Below are positions 7,711 to 16,504 of a stretch of 64,000 nucleotides of DNA, piece by piece. The stretch spans positions 1-64,000 of the forward strand of contig CAZUXE010000008.1 of the NCBI GenBank assembly GCA_964624585.1. Reading direction: 5' to 3'. Numbering within the stretch: the stretch's first letter is position 1; each line of letters starts with the position of its first letter. The position numbers and the translations under genes are program-made. The DNA is from CAZUXE01 sp964624585 (GTDB lineage Bacteria > Hydrothermota > Tepidihabitantia > B3-TA06). Under the pieces are notes generated by a model. It did not search any database. It was not told where the DNA came from and was given only the letters and a program-made list of their open reading frames with translations.

Positions 7711-8018
7711 TTTTCCTCCCTGATCATCTCAATAGCGGAGGCTTTAGGTGGGCATACCGAGGCGCATACACCGCAGCCTTTACAGTAATCAAAATTCATT
7801 CCCTGCACTTTTTCATCCTTAACTATTATAGCTGAGTCAGGACAGCTTATCCAACAGGCAAGGCACTGAATACATTTGTCTTCAGACCATACAGGACGCA
7901 TACTGCGCCAGTTGCCGGTTTTGAAATTCAGAGAAGTTGCCGGAGCAGGAATAAGACATCCTTTGGCAAGTTCCTGCCAATCGACCAATCTCTGACATTC
8001 TACGTGCACGTCTTTCAT
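7707..8018 (-). CDS. porD: Pyruvate:ferredoxin oxidoreductase, delta (ferredoxin) subunit
   Basis: 103-residue polyferredoxin subunit that carries electrons from the PorB site to external ferredoxin. Two [4Fe-4S] motifs are complete: Cys49, 52, 55, 59 and Cys79, 82, 85, 89, each with the closing CP. The N-terminal half contains the NWRSMRPVW segment seen in PorD. It overlaps the gamma subunit gene and porA by four bases on each side. Confidence 0.94.
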   Translation of the reverse strand: MKDVHVECQRLVDWQELAKGCLIPAPATSLNFKTGNWRSMRPVWSEDKCIQCLACWISCPDSAIIVKDEKVQGMNFDYCKGCGVCASVCPPKASAIEMIREEK

Positions 8019-8596
8019 GCTACTTTCACCTCGTCATAGGCTCGTTTTATAGCCTGAATATTACCGTCGATAATTTCTTTGCGCCCACGGAATTTTATGT
8101 TGAGCTTGGCTTCTATTGAAGAAAGCATAGAGTTCCATTCCAAGGCTCCGGTTACCCTAACCATTGCGCCTAGCATAACGGTGTTGGGAACGTCACGTTT
8201 GATAAGTTCCAGAGCTATTTTGGAAGCGTCAACTGTTGCAAGTTTGTAGCCTTCTGTTTTAGCCAATCTTTTTTTAAGTTCTTCAACCGATTCCTGGGTA
8301 TTTATTATAATAGAGCCGCCTTCTTTGATTCCTTCAGTAACGTCAAGACAATCAAGTAAAGTGGCATCAAGCACCACAACAACGTCAGGATTCGTTACTT
8401 GTGTGTGAATGCGGATAACTGAATCGGAAAGACGATTAAATGATTTTACCGGCGCGCCGGTGCGTTCCGGTCCATATTCCGGAAACGCTTGTATGTATTT
8501 TCCTGTCTCCATGGCCGCCTCGCCGAACAGAAGGGCGGCAGTTTTTGCCCCTTGTCCGCCACGGCCATGCCAGCGTACCTCAAAGTATTTTTGCAT
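8015..8596 (-). CDS. porG: Pyruvate:ferredoxin oxidoreductase, gamma subunit
   Basis: Gamma subunit (193 residues), first gene of the por-mgl operon. The family signature WHGRGGQGAKTAA is at about residues 8-20, followed by FPEYGPERTGAPV. An upstream TTG at 8611 in the same frame would place the ribosome site GGAGG inside the protein; the ATG at 8596, four bases after GGAGG, is therefore chosen. A consensus promoter lies at 8624-8652. The subunit helps bind CoA and assemble the complex. Confidence 0.93.
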   Translation of the reverse strand: MQKYFEVRWHGRGGQGAKTAALLFGEAAMETGKYIQAFPEYGPERTGAPVKSFNRLSDSVIRIHTQVTNPDVVVVLDATLLDCLDVTEGIKEGGSIIINTQESVEELKKRLAKTEGYKLATVDASKIALELIKRDVPNTVMLGAMVRVTGALEWNSMLSSIEAKLNIKFRGRKEIIDGNIQAIKRAYDEVKVA

Positions 8597-8623
8597 GCAA
8601 CCTCCGAACAAAATTCTAACCGC

Positions 8624-8652
8624 ATTGTACTCCGTTGAATGAGGCTTGTCAA
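8624..8652 (-). promoter_or_regulatory. Promoter of porGDAB-mglBA
   Basis: Minus strand TTGACA (8652-8647), 17 bp, TACAAT (8629-8624). The predicted leader is about 20 nt and contains the GGAGG used by porG. Confidence 0.75.
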
Positions 8653-8708
8653 GAAAAGGCAGATGAGGTCAATACATAGACTTGCTGTAAAAAAAGATTT
8701 GTTAAGAA

Positions 8709-9182
8709 TCAGATTTGACGAACAGAAGTATCCATTCTAAAAAGCAGTTTCCTTATTTCTTTCACGATAGCGTCGTGATGGCTGCCTTTCCAGAAAACCT
8801 TACCGCAGTCGGGACAAATGCTGAAATTAGCATGACTTGTATATGTAAAGAAAGGCACTTTGTTTTTTATTTTTGCCTTATCTATCTCAATCAAAACACA
8901 GTTGCAGTTTATGCATCTGCTAAATGGATTTGCTTTAGTCAGAACCTGAAATATTTTCTCCAATTGAAACAGTTGTTTTTCAAGCTCTTCACTTTCAATA
9001 AAAACGGAATATTGTTCGTCAATATTCCGCCTACGGGTTAGGAAAAATCGTCCTTCTGTTTTAGCCTTTTGTTTGATACTACTTATTTCTCCTATCTCCT
9101 CATATTCAGTATCCCATCCTAAAGCTCGGAGCCAGCGAGCAAGCCTGCCAAGCATGGTGTCCACACGGAAAGTTGTAAGCAT
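8709..9182 (-). CDS. Mut7-C RNase-domain protein with zinc ribbon
   Basis: 157-residue Mut7-C (DUF82) protein, a PIN-fold-like predicted ribonuclease domain with a C-terminal zinc ribbon. The N-terminal signature MLGRLARWLRALG (10-22) with Asp8, and FLTRR (47-51), are hallmarks; zinc ligands are Cys90, Cys93, Cys123 and Cys126. A canonical pair of acidic residues in the middle is less obvious here, so catalytic activity is inferred only from the family. The promoter -10 box ends five bases before the ATG, so the mRNA should start at the start codon. It stands alone. Confidence 0.85.
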   Translation of the reverse strand: MLTTFRVDTMLGRLARWLRALGWDTEYEEIGEISSIKQKAKTEGRFFLTRRRNIDEQYSVFIESEELEKQLFQLEKIFQVLTKANPFSRCINCNCVLIEIDKAKIKNKVPFFTYTSHANFSICPDCGKVFWKGSHHDAIVKEIRKLLFRMDTSVRQI

Positions 9183-9187
9183 AGTTT

Positions 9188-9214
9188 ATTTTAAGATTGA
9201 TGGCCAATTGTCAA
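9188..9214 (-). promoter_or_regulatory. Promoter of the Mut7-C gene, leaderless
   Basis: Minus strand TTGACA (9214-9209), 15 bp, TAAAAT (9193-9188). The ATG begins at 9182, the sixth base after the -10 box, so transcription should begin at or next to the A of the start codon. The remaining 9215-9440 stretch shows nothing recognisable. Confidence 0.65.
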
Positions 9215-9440
9215 GTAGGATTTTTGAACAAACTCAATATCTGTGACTTGGGATGAGGTTCTAAAATATTCCTAAGCAAAAGCGGTGCTGAAAAATTAGA
9301 CATTTGTACTGTCTCTCAAAATATATGCAAAACGCTTTTATTTCGATAATTCTATTCTATACGGAAATAAATTCATCTAACTTAATCAAGAGATGAAGGG
9401 GCTAGATATTGTTTGCTCAGATGGTTAATTGAAATGGGAT

Positions 9441-10530
9441 TTATTTTTTTGCCTGTTCTGCTGTCCAAAGTAGGGTTGCTTCAAGGAATTCATGGATATC
9501 ACCGTCAAGAAAAGCGTCTACATTATGAGTTTCTTTATTTGTACGATGGTCTTTAATCATTTGATAGGGAAAAAGGACATAGGAACGAATTTGATGTCCC
9601 CATGCAATATCAGTTTTTGATTTTTCAAGTTTTTCACGTTCCTTGTTCTGTTTTTCCTGTTCGTAGGCATAAATGCGGGCGCGTAAGACCTTCATGGCAT
9701 TTTCTTTATTTTGATGTTGGGAACGTTCGTTTTGACATTGAACGACTATTCCCGTAGGAATATGGGTTATTCTTATGGCTGTAGAGAGTTTATTTACGTT
9801 CTGTCCGCCGTGTCCGCCAGCTCTGTAAGTATCGATTCTTAAGTCGTCAGGATTAATCTGAACATCAACGTCTTCCATTTCAGGCATAACGAAAACCGAA
9901 GCAAAGGAAGTATGGCGACGTTTGGCAGAATCGAAAGGTGAAACCCTTACTAATCGGTGAATGCCCGATTCCCCTTTCAGCATACCGTAGGCGTATTCGC
10001 CTGAAACTTCAATTGCGGCATCCTTAATGCCTGCAACGTCTCCAGGTTGTAAGTCCAGAACGTTTGCCTTGAGACCTTGACGCTCTATATATCGCATATA
10101 CATACGGTACAGCATTTCAGCCCAATCACAGCTTTCTACTCCACCAGCCCCTGGATGGATGGTTAGTATTGCCGTTTTTACGTCGTTGGGGTCTGAAAGC
10201 ATTAGCGCTATTTCGAGTTCTCGGAGTTCCTTTTCTGAAGATTTAATGGTTTTAGCCATTTCTTTCAAGGTATCGGTATCATCTGCAAACATCTGCAGTA
10301 ATTCGTCAGCTTCACCTATGTTGAACTCAAGACGTTCAAGGGTTTCAAGCATTTTTTCAATACGAGAAAGCTCACTCATCTGTTCTCGCGCTTTTCGCTG
10401 ATTGTTCCAGAAATCAGGCGACGATGCCAGTATCCTTAACTTATCTCGACGAGCTATAAGCTGTGCAGGGTCAAAGAAACTCCTTTATTTTTTGGAATTT
10501 CTCTGCCAGTTCGCTAATTCGTTCTTTCAC
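9441..10530 (-). CDS. prfB: Peptide chain release factor 2, with programmed +1 frameshift
   Basis: Reads UGA/UAA stop codons and triggers peptide release. The gene is in two frames: GTG at 10530 opens 19 codons ending GAG-TTT-CTT, then in-frame TGA (10473-10471). AAGGAG three bases before CTT and the following C make the classical RF2 slip site (CTT-TGA-C); after a +1 shift at CTT the frame continues with GAC at 10472 to the stop at 9441. The joined protein is about 362 residues, normal for RF2. The SPF tripeptide (RVSPFDSAKRR) that selects UGA and the GGQ motif (AGGHGGQNVNK) are both present. A start inside the second frame would lose the first 50 residues, including PDFWNN. It follows rpmE by 17 bp. 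Confidence 0.95.
10470..10486 (-). promoter_or_regulatory. RF2 programmed frameshift site
   Basis: Minus strand AAGGAG-TTT-CTT-TGA-C. The internal Shine-Dalgarno-like AAGGAG stands three bases before the slippery CTT, the same spacing as in Escherichia coli prfB. When RF2 is scarce the slow UGA codon promotes the shift, so RF2 controls its own synthesis. Confidence 0.92.
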
Positions 10531-10547
10531 GTAAATTTGTTAAGCTG

Positions 10548-10859
10548 TTACTTAGACTTCTTTCTACCTGCTGTCGGTTTCTTTTTGGCGGCAGCTTTTG
10601 TAGCAGCTTCCTGTTCCTTCATCACTTCTTTTTCCTTGGCAGTAATAATTTTACTGCCTTTGGTTTCGCCGAAACGGCGACGGAAGCGTTCCACTCGACC
10701 GGCGGCATCTATAATCTTGGTTTTTCCGGTATAGAATGGATGACAGTTAGAACAGATATCCACCTTTATTTCTTTTTTTGTGGAACGAGTGGTGTATTCA
10801 AACCCGCAGGCGCAAATTACCTTTGTTTCCACATATTTCGGGTGAATGTCTTTCTTCAT
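10548..10859 (-). CDS. rpmE: Ribosomal protein L31 with lysine-rich tail
   Basis: Large-subunit protein L31 of the zinc-binding (C+) type: Cys16, Cys18, Cys36 and Cys39. MKKDIHPKY at the start and SNCHPFYTG in the middle are typical. At 103 residues it is longer than the usual 65-75, because of a Lys/Ala/Glu-rich C-terminal tail from about residue 70. SD AAAGGAG precedes the ATG; the promoter at 10912-10940 leaves a leader of about 45 nt. prfB follows, so translation factors are grouped. Confidence 0.95.
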   Translation of the reverse strand: MKKDIHPKYVETKVICACGFEYTTRSTKKEIKVDICSNCHPFYTGKTKIIDAAGRVERFRRRFGETKGSKIITAKEKEVMKEQEAATKAAAKKKPTAGRKKSK

Positions 10860-10911
10860 TTTCTAAAAACTCCTTTAAGTATCAAACGTTATTCTTTTTC
10901 CTAGAGCGTTA

Positions 10912-10940
10912 ATTATAACGTGGATATCAGGGTACGTCAA
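10912..10940 (-). promoter_or_regulatory. Promoter of rpmE-prfB
   Basis: Minus strand TTGACG (10940-10935), 17 bp, TATAAT (10917-10912). Confidence 0.7.
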
Positions 10941-11041
10941 CCTTTAATACAAATTTATCAAAACGGTTTCCGACTAAGTGAATCGGCTACCCTAAGACCT
11001 TTAGCACTGAAAACATTTCTACGATAGGATATCATGGGGCT

Positions 11042-12295
11042 TTATTCGTTCATGGCCTCCATGAATTCTTCGTTATTCTTGGTAAGGCGCATTTTGTCAA
11101 GTATAAATTCCATCATGTCAACAGGACTCATTTCTGCAAGAATTTTACGTAAAAGCCATACACGGTTAAGCTCGTGGCCGCTAAGAAGTAACTCTTCTTT
11201 GCGGGTGCCCGATTTTTGTAAATCAATTGCCGGGAATACCCTGCGTTCGGCTAATCTGCGATCGAGTACCATTTCGTTATTACCGGTTCCCTTGAACTCC
11301 TCAAAAATCACTTCATCCATTCTGGAGCCGGTATCAACTAAAGCTGTTGCCAAAATGGTTAGCGAGCCGCCTTCTTCAATGTTTCTTGCCGAGCCAAAAA
11401 ACTTTTTAGGTTTCTGTAAGGCGTTAGAGTCCAAACCTCCGGAAAGGGTTTTGCCGGAGTGGGGAATAACCATATTGTGTGCGCGAGCCAAACGTGTAAT
11501 AGAATCCAGCAAAATTACAACATCCTTTTTATGTTCAATCAAACGCTTTGCCTTTTGAAGAACAATTTCTGCAACCTGAACGTGACGTTCTGGAGCTTCA
11601 TCAAAAGTTGAACTTATTACTTCTGCCTGAACAGAGCGCTCCATGTCAGTAACTTCTTCAGGACGTTCGTCAATTAAAAGAATAATCAGTGTTATTTCAG
11701 GATGATTCTTTGTTATGGAATTGGCAATTTTTTGCAAAATGACTGTCTTTCCAGCGCGTGGAGGTGAAACAATAACTCCGCGCTGTCCTTTGCCAATAGG
11801 AGTGAAGAGATCGATTACTCTTGTAGTAAAGTCGTTATCGTCAAGATTCTCCATGTGGATGCGTTCTGTTGGATAAAGTGGAGTAAGATTATCAAAGGGA
11901 ACTCTTCTGCGTATGGTTGATGGGGCATCACCGTTGATAGCCTCAATCTTAACTACGGCAAAAAACTTTTCGTTATCCCTTGGCGGTCTTGCCCTGGCTT
12001 TAATAGTATCTCCTGAACGCAATCTCATTCTTTTGATTTGAGCAGGAGCGACATATATATCATCTTGACTTGGTAAGTAACTGTAGTTTGGTGATCTTAG
12101 GAATCCAAATCCTTCGTTCAATATTTCAAGAACACCTGAGCATTGTACCAATCCATTTTCGTGGCCCTTGCTTTCCGCTTCCAATATAGCTTTTATGAGT
12201 ATTTCCTTTTTCATATCGCTAGGGTCAATTTTGAAGCGTTCAGCTATTTTTTGAAGTTCAAAAACCTTCTTCTTTCGAAGTTCTTCAAGTTCCAT
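11042..12295 (-). CDS. rho: Transcription termination factor Rho
   Basis: Hexameric RNA-dependent ATPase that ends transcription. The order is Rho_N (about 1-45), the RNA-binding cold-shock-like domain (about 50-120, with GFGFLR at 62-67), and the ATPase with Walker A SPPRAGKT (177-184), DERPEEVTDM (209-218) and a Walker B strand VVILLDSITRLARA. Length 417 is normal. The leader is about 45 nt with GGGAGGC before the ATG. Gene stands alone between rpmE and the 12533-13210 gene. Confidence 0.97.
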   Translation of the reverse strand: MELEELRKKKVFELQKIAERFKIDPSDMKKEILIKAILEAESKGHENGLVQCSGVLEILNEGFGFLRSPNYSYLPSQDDIYVAPAQIKRMRLRSGDTIKARARPPRDNEKFFAVVKIEAINGDAPSTIRRRVPFDNLTPLYPTERIHMENLDDNDFTTRVIDLFTPIGKGQRGVIVSPPRAGKTVILQKIANSITKNHPEITLIILLIDERPEEVTDMERSVQAEVISSTFDEAPERHVQVAEIVLQKAKRLIEHKKDVVILLDSITRLARAHNMVIPHSGKTLSGGLDSNALQKPKKFFGSARNIEEGGSLTILATALVDTGSRMDEVIFEEFKGTGNNEMVLDRRLAERRVFPAIDLQKSGTRKEELLLSGHELNRVWLLRKILAEMSPVDMMEFILDKMRLTKNNEEFMEAMNE

Positions 12296-12346
12296 AAGCC
12301 TCCCTGTCTGGGGGTTGATATTTGGGATTGTCTTTGGACTTTGGGA

Positions 12347-12374
12347 ATTATAAGTGATTTATACGGCCTGTCAA
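12347..12374 (-). promoter_or_regulatory. Promoter of rho
   Basis: Minus strand TTGACA (12374-12369), 16 bp, TATAAT (12352-12347): perfect consensus hexamers. Confidence 0.8.
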
Positions 12375-12532
12375 GCCTGATATAAAATGAACGTGTAGTC
12401 GTTTGTCATAGGTGAGTTCTAAGAAATTAGAACCAATACAAAATCAATAGGGAAGTGCTTACTTGGTTACTGTAGTAAGGTTAGTCAAAACGCATAGTGA
12501 TTTTCTATGAATACAGTAGCGTAAGATGGAGT

Positions 12533-13210
12533 TTAGCTTCGATATAGAAGTCTTAAGCTAATTCCTAGAGTTCCATGCTTGAGGTTAATGAGAGAGAAGG
12601 CATAGTTTGTCTGTAGCCTTAGAATAAGATGGTCAGCTGTGAAGCTAATTAATGAAAATTGCGGCTGAATCATAAATATTACAGGAGCCGAGTCTTTGTT
12701 ATCATCAGACCAATAGTGCAGTTTGCGAAGCATAGGGGCAACACCAACGGCGCCTTGCAGGCTTTTATAGTCAGTAAACAAAATTAAACGGTATTCGCCC
12801 ATTAGCGATAATTGTTGATCGCGGTAATGGAGTTTATCGCTATTGGAATAAATTTCCGCGTAGGTGAGGTATATATCGTATCCTTGATGTTTTGTGTAGT
12901 ATCCGGTTTCTATTTCAAACTTATACCCTGAACTGTTGGATAAGAAATTTTTCGGAAACATCGCTTGAGAATTGTTAGTGTAAAGATAGTAGGCTTTTCC
13001 TAATCCGCCGCCTACTGCCCAACTTCCTATAGCGTTGAGGTTGCGAGTTGGGTTATTTTCTATCAAGAATGTGTTATCAACTTTTGATTTCGTTCCTATA
13101 ATCTCAAGATCTACAGGGTTATTTCCTATCAAAGATGTGTTATCAATTAAACTAACAATCCCTGCGGTGTTGAGTAGAATAAAAGTTAGGAAAGCGCTGG
13201 ATATACTCAC
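12533..13210 (-). CDS. Hypothetical beta-rich envelope protein
   Basis: 225 residues, no family recognised. GTG start; a hydrophobic N-terminal segment (about residues 4-20) may be a signal sequence. Residues about 22-62 hold a duplicated 22-residue unit (DNTSLIGNNP / DNTFLIENNP). The rest alternates polar and hydrophobic residues (KFEIETGYYT, LRLQTNYAFS, LGISLRLLYRS), which suggests an outer-membrane beta barrel or transport-associated protein. It lies 90 bp after the DUF3160 gene on the same strand and no separate promoter was found, so cotranscription is likely. Confidence 0.65.
   Translation of the reverse strand: MSISSAFLTFILLNTAGIVSLIDNTSLIGNNPVDLEIIGTKSKVDNTFLIENNPTRNLNAIGSWAVGGGLGKAYYLYTNNSQAMFPKNFLSNSSGYKFEIETGYYTKHQGYDIYLTYAEIYSNSDKLHYRDQQLSLMGEYRLILFTDYKSLQGAVGVAPMLRKLHYWSDDNKDSAPVIFMIQPQFSLISFTADHLILRLQTNYAFSLINLKHGTLGISLRLLYRS
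13050..13146. repeat. 31-bp direct repeat inside the 12533-13210 gene
   Basis: Copies at 13050-13080 and 13116-13146, 66 bp apart, differ at three positions. The 66-bp period keeps the reading frame and creates the duplicated 22-residue protein unit. Confidence 0.8.
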
Positions 13211-13300
13211 TTATTTTGCTCTTTTCCGGTTTTTCAAAAAAGGCTACACAGGCCTTACTAGCTCTGCATCCCTCGATATTCCGTTAATACGAATTGCAAT

Positions 13301-15340
13301 TTAGTTGGCAATTATATCTTTAGTCCAAGTAGGAGGTACAGGAGTAGGAAGCTTGTTAAGCATTTTTTGCCAGGCTTTATCAGTTAACCTGTCGTTCATG
13401 GGATGCTTAAATTCGTAATAGGTAAAGGTTCCACCGCGCGCTATGTATTTTTTGTCATTGATTTTTACAAGAACGTATATTTCAGCAGGATTACCGGTTG
13501 CTTCTTCAAGAACTTGTGCGGAATTCGGATCGGAATGTACATCGGCAACCAGAGCGTCATGCGAATCCGCATCGTTGGTAATGGCGTCGCCAAGGCTTTG
13601 AGGCAGGTATTCCATTTCTGATGAAATCTCATATAGCCATTTATGCTCTTTTGCAGTCAAAGGTGTATTCGTTGCTTGTTTACTTGCCAGTGTATTCATC
13701 TTTTCCATCATTTTTGCAAATTGGGTGTAGGTGTCGTTTATAAAATTCCTATCTTCGCTGTTGTAGAAATCGGCAATAAGACGCGCCATTTTAGCTATTT
13801 GAGAGTAGAGTTCGGGAGCGTTTTCAATAACTGCTAAATAAAGTGGTGGAGGCGGTTCAGTATAGTCTCCTGGAGCGGCGGCTGTTGCCCAGACTGTATA
13901 ACTCTGCTTGGCGTAGAGAATTGCGTCATGGCGCAGCTCTGTCCATGAAGCCAGCCCAGTGAGCAACTTTTTATTTTCCCACAGTTCTGCATTTGTCAAA
14001 GGAGGAGCTGTGGCTGTTCTATAGTTATTGAATAATTCAAACCAGTATGTATATATGGAAGATAGTTTCTCCTTTGCAGTCAAATTAGTATACCATTGAG
14101 TCATTTTATCTAGCTGCTTGTTGTATCTGAGAAAGTCAGTGTCGCCTTCTTTTTCCAGAATGGCTGTCGCGTTTTTCCAGCCTAAAACGGACATCAAGTC
14201 AAGTCCCCTTGGGAAGACCCTGACTGCACCGTCTTGAGTCATACCCCATGTGAAGGGTTTTTCTTCGTTCTTTCCCGTGTAGCGTGTTACCTTATCAAAA
14301 ACCAATTGGGAAAAGATGTAGGAATCAGGGATAAAGCGTTGCGGCATGAATCTTAATGATAAAGGAACTTCAATTGCTTCCATGTCGGGAGCTGAAGATG
14401 CGAATTCTGAAAGAATCTTTGGTTTTACGGTTTTTCTTAAATATAGGGCGAACTCCCGCATTTTTTCACTATCGGCAGCTCTAAGGGCTGTCTTAGTTCC
14501 GAAGAAGCTTTTTGCTTCACTTATCATTAGTGATGGAGTTAGGTCTTCGGCGGTTCCGAAGAAGAAAGCGGTAGGTTCATATATTTCAGACCATAACTGC
14601 TTGAGTTCAGTATTTGTCTCCAAATTTAGGGAAATCATAAAGGCGGTTTGCATAGGCAATAGGGATTTTTTATCAGGCGGTATATTAAGCGGAAGTCTAC
14701 CAAACCACATCATGGTTTTGAAGTATCGTTCAAAGTCCTTTGAACGTGTATAATGACCGCGAGGCTGGTATTGGGAATAATCTTCCTTTATGTCCGGCAG
14801 GAAAGATACTTTGGCAATTCCCTGATGAGCTTCAATTTTTGCAAGCTCTATCTCTACCTGCTTTTCGAACTCTTTTTTGATATCAACTTGGGGGTCTAAA
14901 AGCCTTGCGGCTACAGCCATATACATGTATTGAGCATGAGCTGCGTCTTTCAATTTTCCTTTGTGGGTAGCTAAGTCCTTTTCAGCCAATTTGAGCATAG
15001 CTTTGGTTAAATTTTCCAACTTTGGTAAAAGCTCTTCCATTTCCATGATTCTTACAGTATTGTCAACCATCAAATGTAGCGTATGAAGCGGTAAGTCGGC
15101 GGAAATAAATAGAGGAGTGTAGGGGGAATCTTTATATTCACTGTACAGGTCATATATTGTTTTGTAGGAGCTTGAACGAAGCAGGAAACCATGTTCGTTA
15201 AGCCTAGATTTAATACCGTCAGTCAAATTATAATTTATATCGGGTTGATTTTCGTCAAGGTGCAGATTTTTTAACCTTCCTGCAAACGCCATGCTAACTC
15301 CTATGCTTAGGGTTAAGGCAAAAATTATTCCATTACGCAT
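13301..15340 (-). CDS. DUF3160-domain secreted protein
   Basis: 679 residues. Residues 1-20 are a signal peptide ending SMAFA before Gly21. The rest matches the DUF3160 family as I know it: the early ADLPLHTLHLMVDNT segment (about 81-95), MLRF-like LSLRFMPQRFIPDSYIF (about 330-346) and the late ELRHDAILYAKQSY (about 479-492) are typical. Function is unknown; members are large periplasmic or surface proteins. The ATG has AAGGAGG upstream and a promoter at 15362-15389. The downstream small envelope gene probably belongs to the same transcript. Confidence 0.85.
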   Translation of the reverse strand: MRNGIIFALTLSIGVSMAFAGRLKNLHLDENQPDINYNLTDGIKSRLNEHGFLLRSSSYKTIYDLYSEYKDSPYTPLFISADLPLHTLHLMVDNTVRIMEMEELLPKLENLTKAMLKLAEKDLATHKGKLKDAAHAQYMYMAVAARLLDPQVDIKKEFEKQVEIELAKIEAHQGIAKVSFLPDIKEDYSQYQPRGHYTRSKDFERYFKTMMWFGRLPLNIPPDKKSLLPMQTAFMISLNLETNTELKQLWSEIYEPTAFFFGTAEDLTPSLMISEAKSFFGTKTALRAADSEKMREFALYLRKTVKPKILSEFASSAPDMEAIEVPLSLRFMPQRFIPDSYIFSQLVFDKVTRYTGKNEEKPFTWGMTQDGAVRVFPRGLDLMSVLGWKNATAILEKEGDTDFLRYNKQLDKMTQWYTNLTAKEKLSSIYTYWFELFNNYRTATAPPLTNAELWENKKLLTGLASWTELRHDAILYAKQSYTVWATAAAPGDYTEPPPPLYLAVIENAPELYSQIAKMARLIADFYNSEDRNFINDTYTQFAKMMEKMNTLASKQATNTPLTAKEHKWLYEISSEMEYLPQSLGDAITNDADSHDALVADVHSDPNSAQVLEEATGNPAEIYVLVKINDKKYIARGGTFTYYEFKHPMNDRLTDKAWQKMLNKLPTPVPPTWTKDIIAN

Positions 15341-15361
15341 AAAGCCTCCTTAGGGTATTCA

Positions 15362-15389
15362 ACTATATGTGTATATACAGTTAAGTCAA
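15362..15389 (-). promoter_or_regulatory. Promoter of the DUF3160 gene
   Basis: Minus strand TTGACT (15389-15384), 16 bp, TATAGT (15367-15362). Leader of about 20 nt contains AAGGAGG. Confidence 0.65.
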
Positions 15390-15439
15390 TGATTTATTCG
15401 CCCTAAGTTATTTCCTCTAAATCCGACATTCAAATACCG

Positions 15440-16069
15440 TTACCAAATATCTTTGTGAGCAGAACTTGGTTTAGGGCCAACTATTCGTTCGAAGTTTTTT
15501 AAGTATGGTGGTTTGCGTAATTCGTTAAAGTCTGTATCTTCCCAGGCATGTAGCGCGTCAAATTCAACACCTTTGGCTATTTTGCATTTGCCTAAGGCCT
15601 CTAAAGCGTCTTCGTAATTTTTAAGATGGGCATTAGCGCAGGCTAGATTGTAGAATCCTTCTGAAGCTGATGAAAGTTCTATGGTTCTTTCAGCGTCGCG
15701 GATTGCCGCCTCAAATAAACTGCGGGAGTATTCAGGTTTTAACGATGCTCCTAAGTCAATCAGTGCTGCGGAACGTTGATTATATATTATCGGGATATTG
15801 GGTTTGATTTCCGCTGCTTTATCAAATGCGTTAATTGCTTCCTTGTATTTGCCCATAGATCTTAAAGTTCGACCTATGTTGTAATAGGCTCTAGCAAAGT
15901 TGGGTTTGTATTTGATTGCTTGATGAAAGGAGTCGAGAGCTTCGTTAAAGCGCCCGAGTTTTTCAAGCACAACTCCTTTGTTGTGATGAGCTGCAGGATC
16001 TTCAGGGTTATCTCTTATCACTAAATCTGCTGCAGCTAGGGCTTTGTGGTATCGTTTTACTCTATCCAT
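15440..16069 (-). CDS. TPR-repeat protein
   Basis: 209 residues, cytoplasmic, made of tetratricopeptide repeats. Clear units are DPAAHHNKGVVLEKLGRFNE (about 24-43), ARAYYNIGRTLRSMGKYKEA (about 59-78) and a third beginning IPIIYNQRSAA (about 92); a looser fourth covers the AEGFYNLACANAHLKNYEDA region. TPRs mediate protein contacts; the partner is not evident. AAAGGAG precedes the ATG. No clear promoter was seen. Confidence 0.85.
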   Translation of the reverse strand: MDRVKRYHKALAAADLVIRDNPEDPAAHHNKGVVLEKLGRFNEALDSFHQAIKYKPNFARAYYNIGRTLRSMGKYKEAINAFDKAAEIKPNIPIIYNQRSAALIDLGASLKPEYSRSLFEAAIRDAERTIELSSASEGFYNLACANAHLKNYEDALEALGKCKIAKGVEFDALHAWEDTDFNELRKPPYLKNFERIVGPKPSSAHKDIW

Positions 16070-16407
16070 AGTTACTCCTTTCAGAATTACCTATTGCATT
16101 GCATTATTAAAAGCCTCTATAATCTAAAGATACGCTAGCTTAGAGATATCAGCATCCCCAATCTAGTTGAAACCCACAAATTATAGGCTTGGTGCTGTGT
16201 TCGTCAACTTTCAGACTCTATCTCCAAATAAAGTGCAGATAAGGTTTATTAAAGTTGGAGATTCTACAATTTTCCTGCCAATTGCTCTCACTGCTTCAAT
16301 TTCCTTTTGCTGTTTTGAGTATTAGGATTCTATTGTTTCCAATCTAATTTTACAAATAACCCCCTTAAAGTCTCTAGCGCATTTTTTAAGCCTCATCAGG
16401 ATAAGGC
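16070..16407. other. Intergenic region between divergent genes
   Basis: About 340 bp of AT-rich DNA upstream of both the TPR gene and the kinase cluster. The only structure I see is AAGCCT/AGGCTT (16388-16393, 16404-16409), which overlaps the -35 box of the kinase promoter and could be an operator. Otherwise nothing recognisable. Confidence 0.4.
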
Positions 16408-16435
16408 TTGACATCATGTTTTCTACGAATATTCT
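16408..16435 (+). promoter_or_regulatory. Promoter of the two-component cluster
   Basis: TTGACA (16408-16413), 16 bp, TATTCT (16430-16435). The -35 box lies at the end of the AAGCCT/AGGCTT inverted repeat. Leader of about 60 nt; AGGTAGG precedes the kinase ATG. Confidence 0.55.
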
Positions 16436-16504
16436 TCATTATTATTATCGTATCGGGGAGATTTACGAATTGGCATTATTTAAGGACGTTGTAAAGGTAG
16501 GACT

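Noticed and set aside
10471..10473. In-frame TGA as selenocysteine or recoded UGA
   Set aside because: Context is the standard RF2 +1 frameshift site, and other genes end in TGA.
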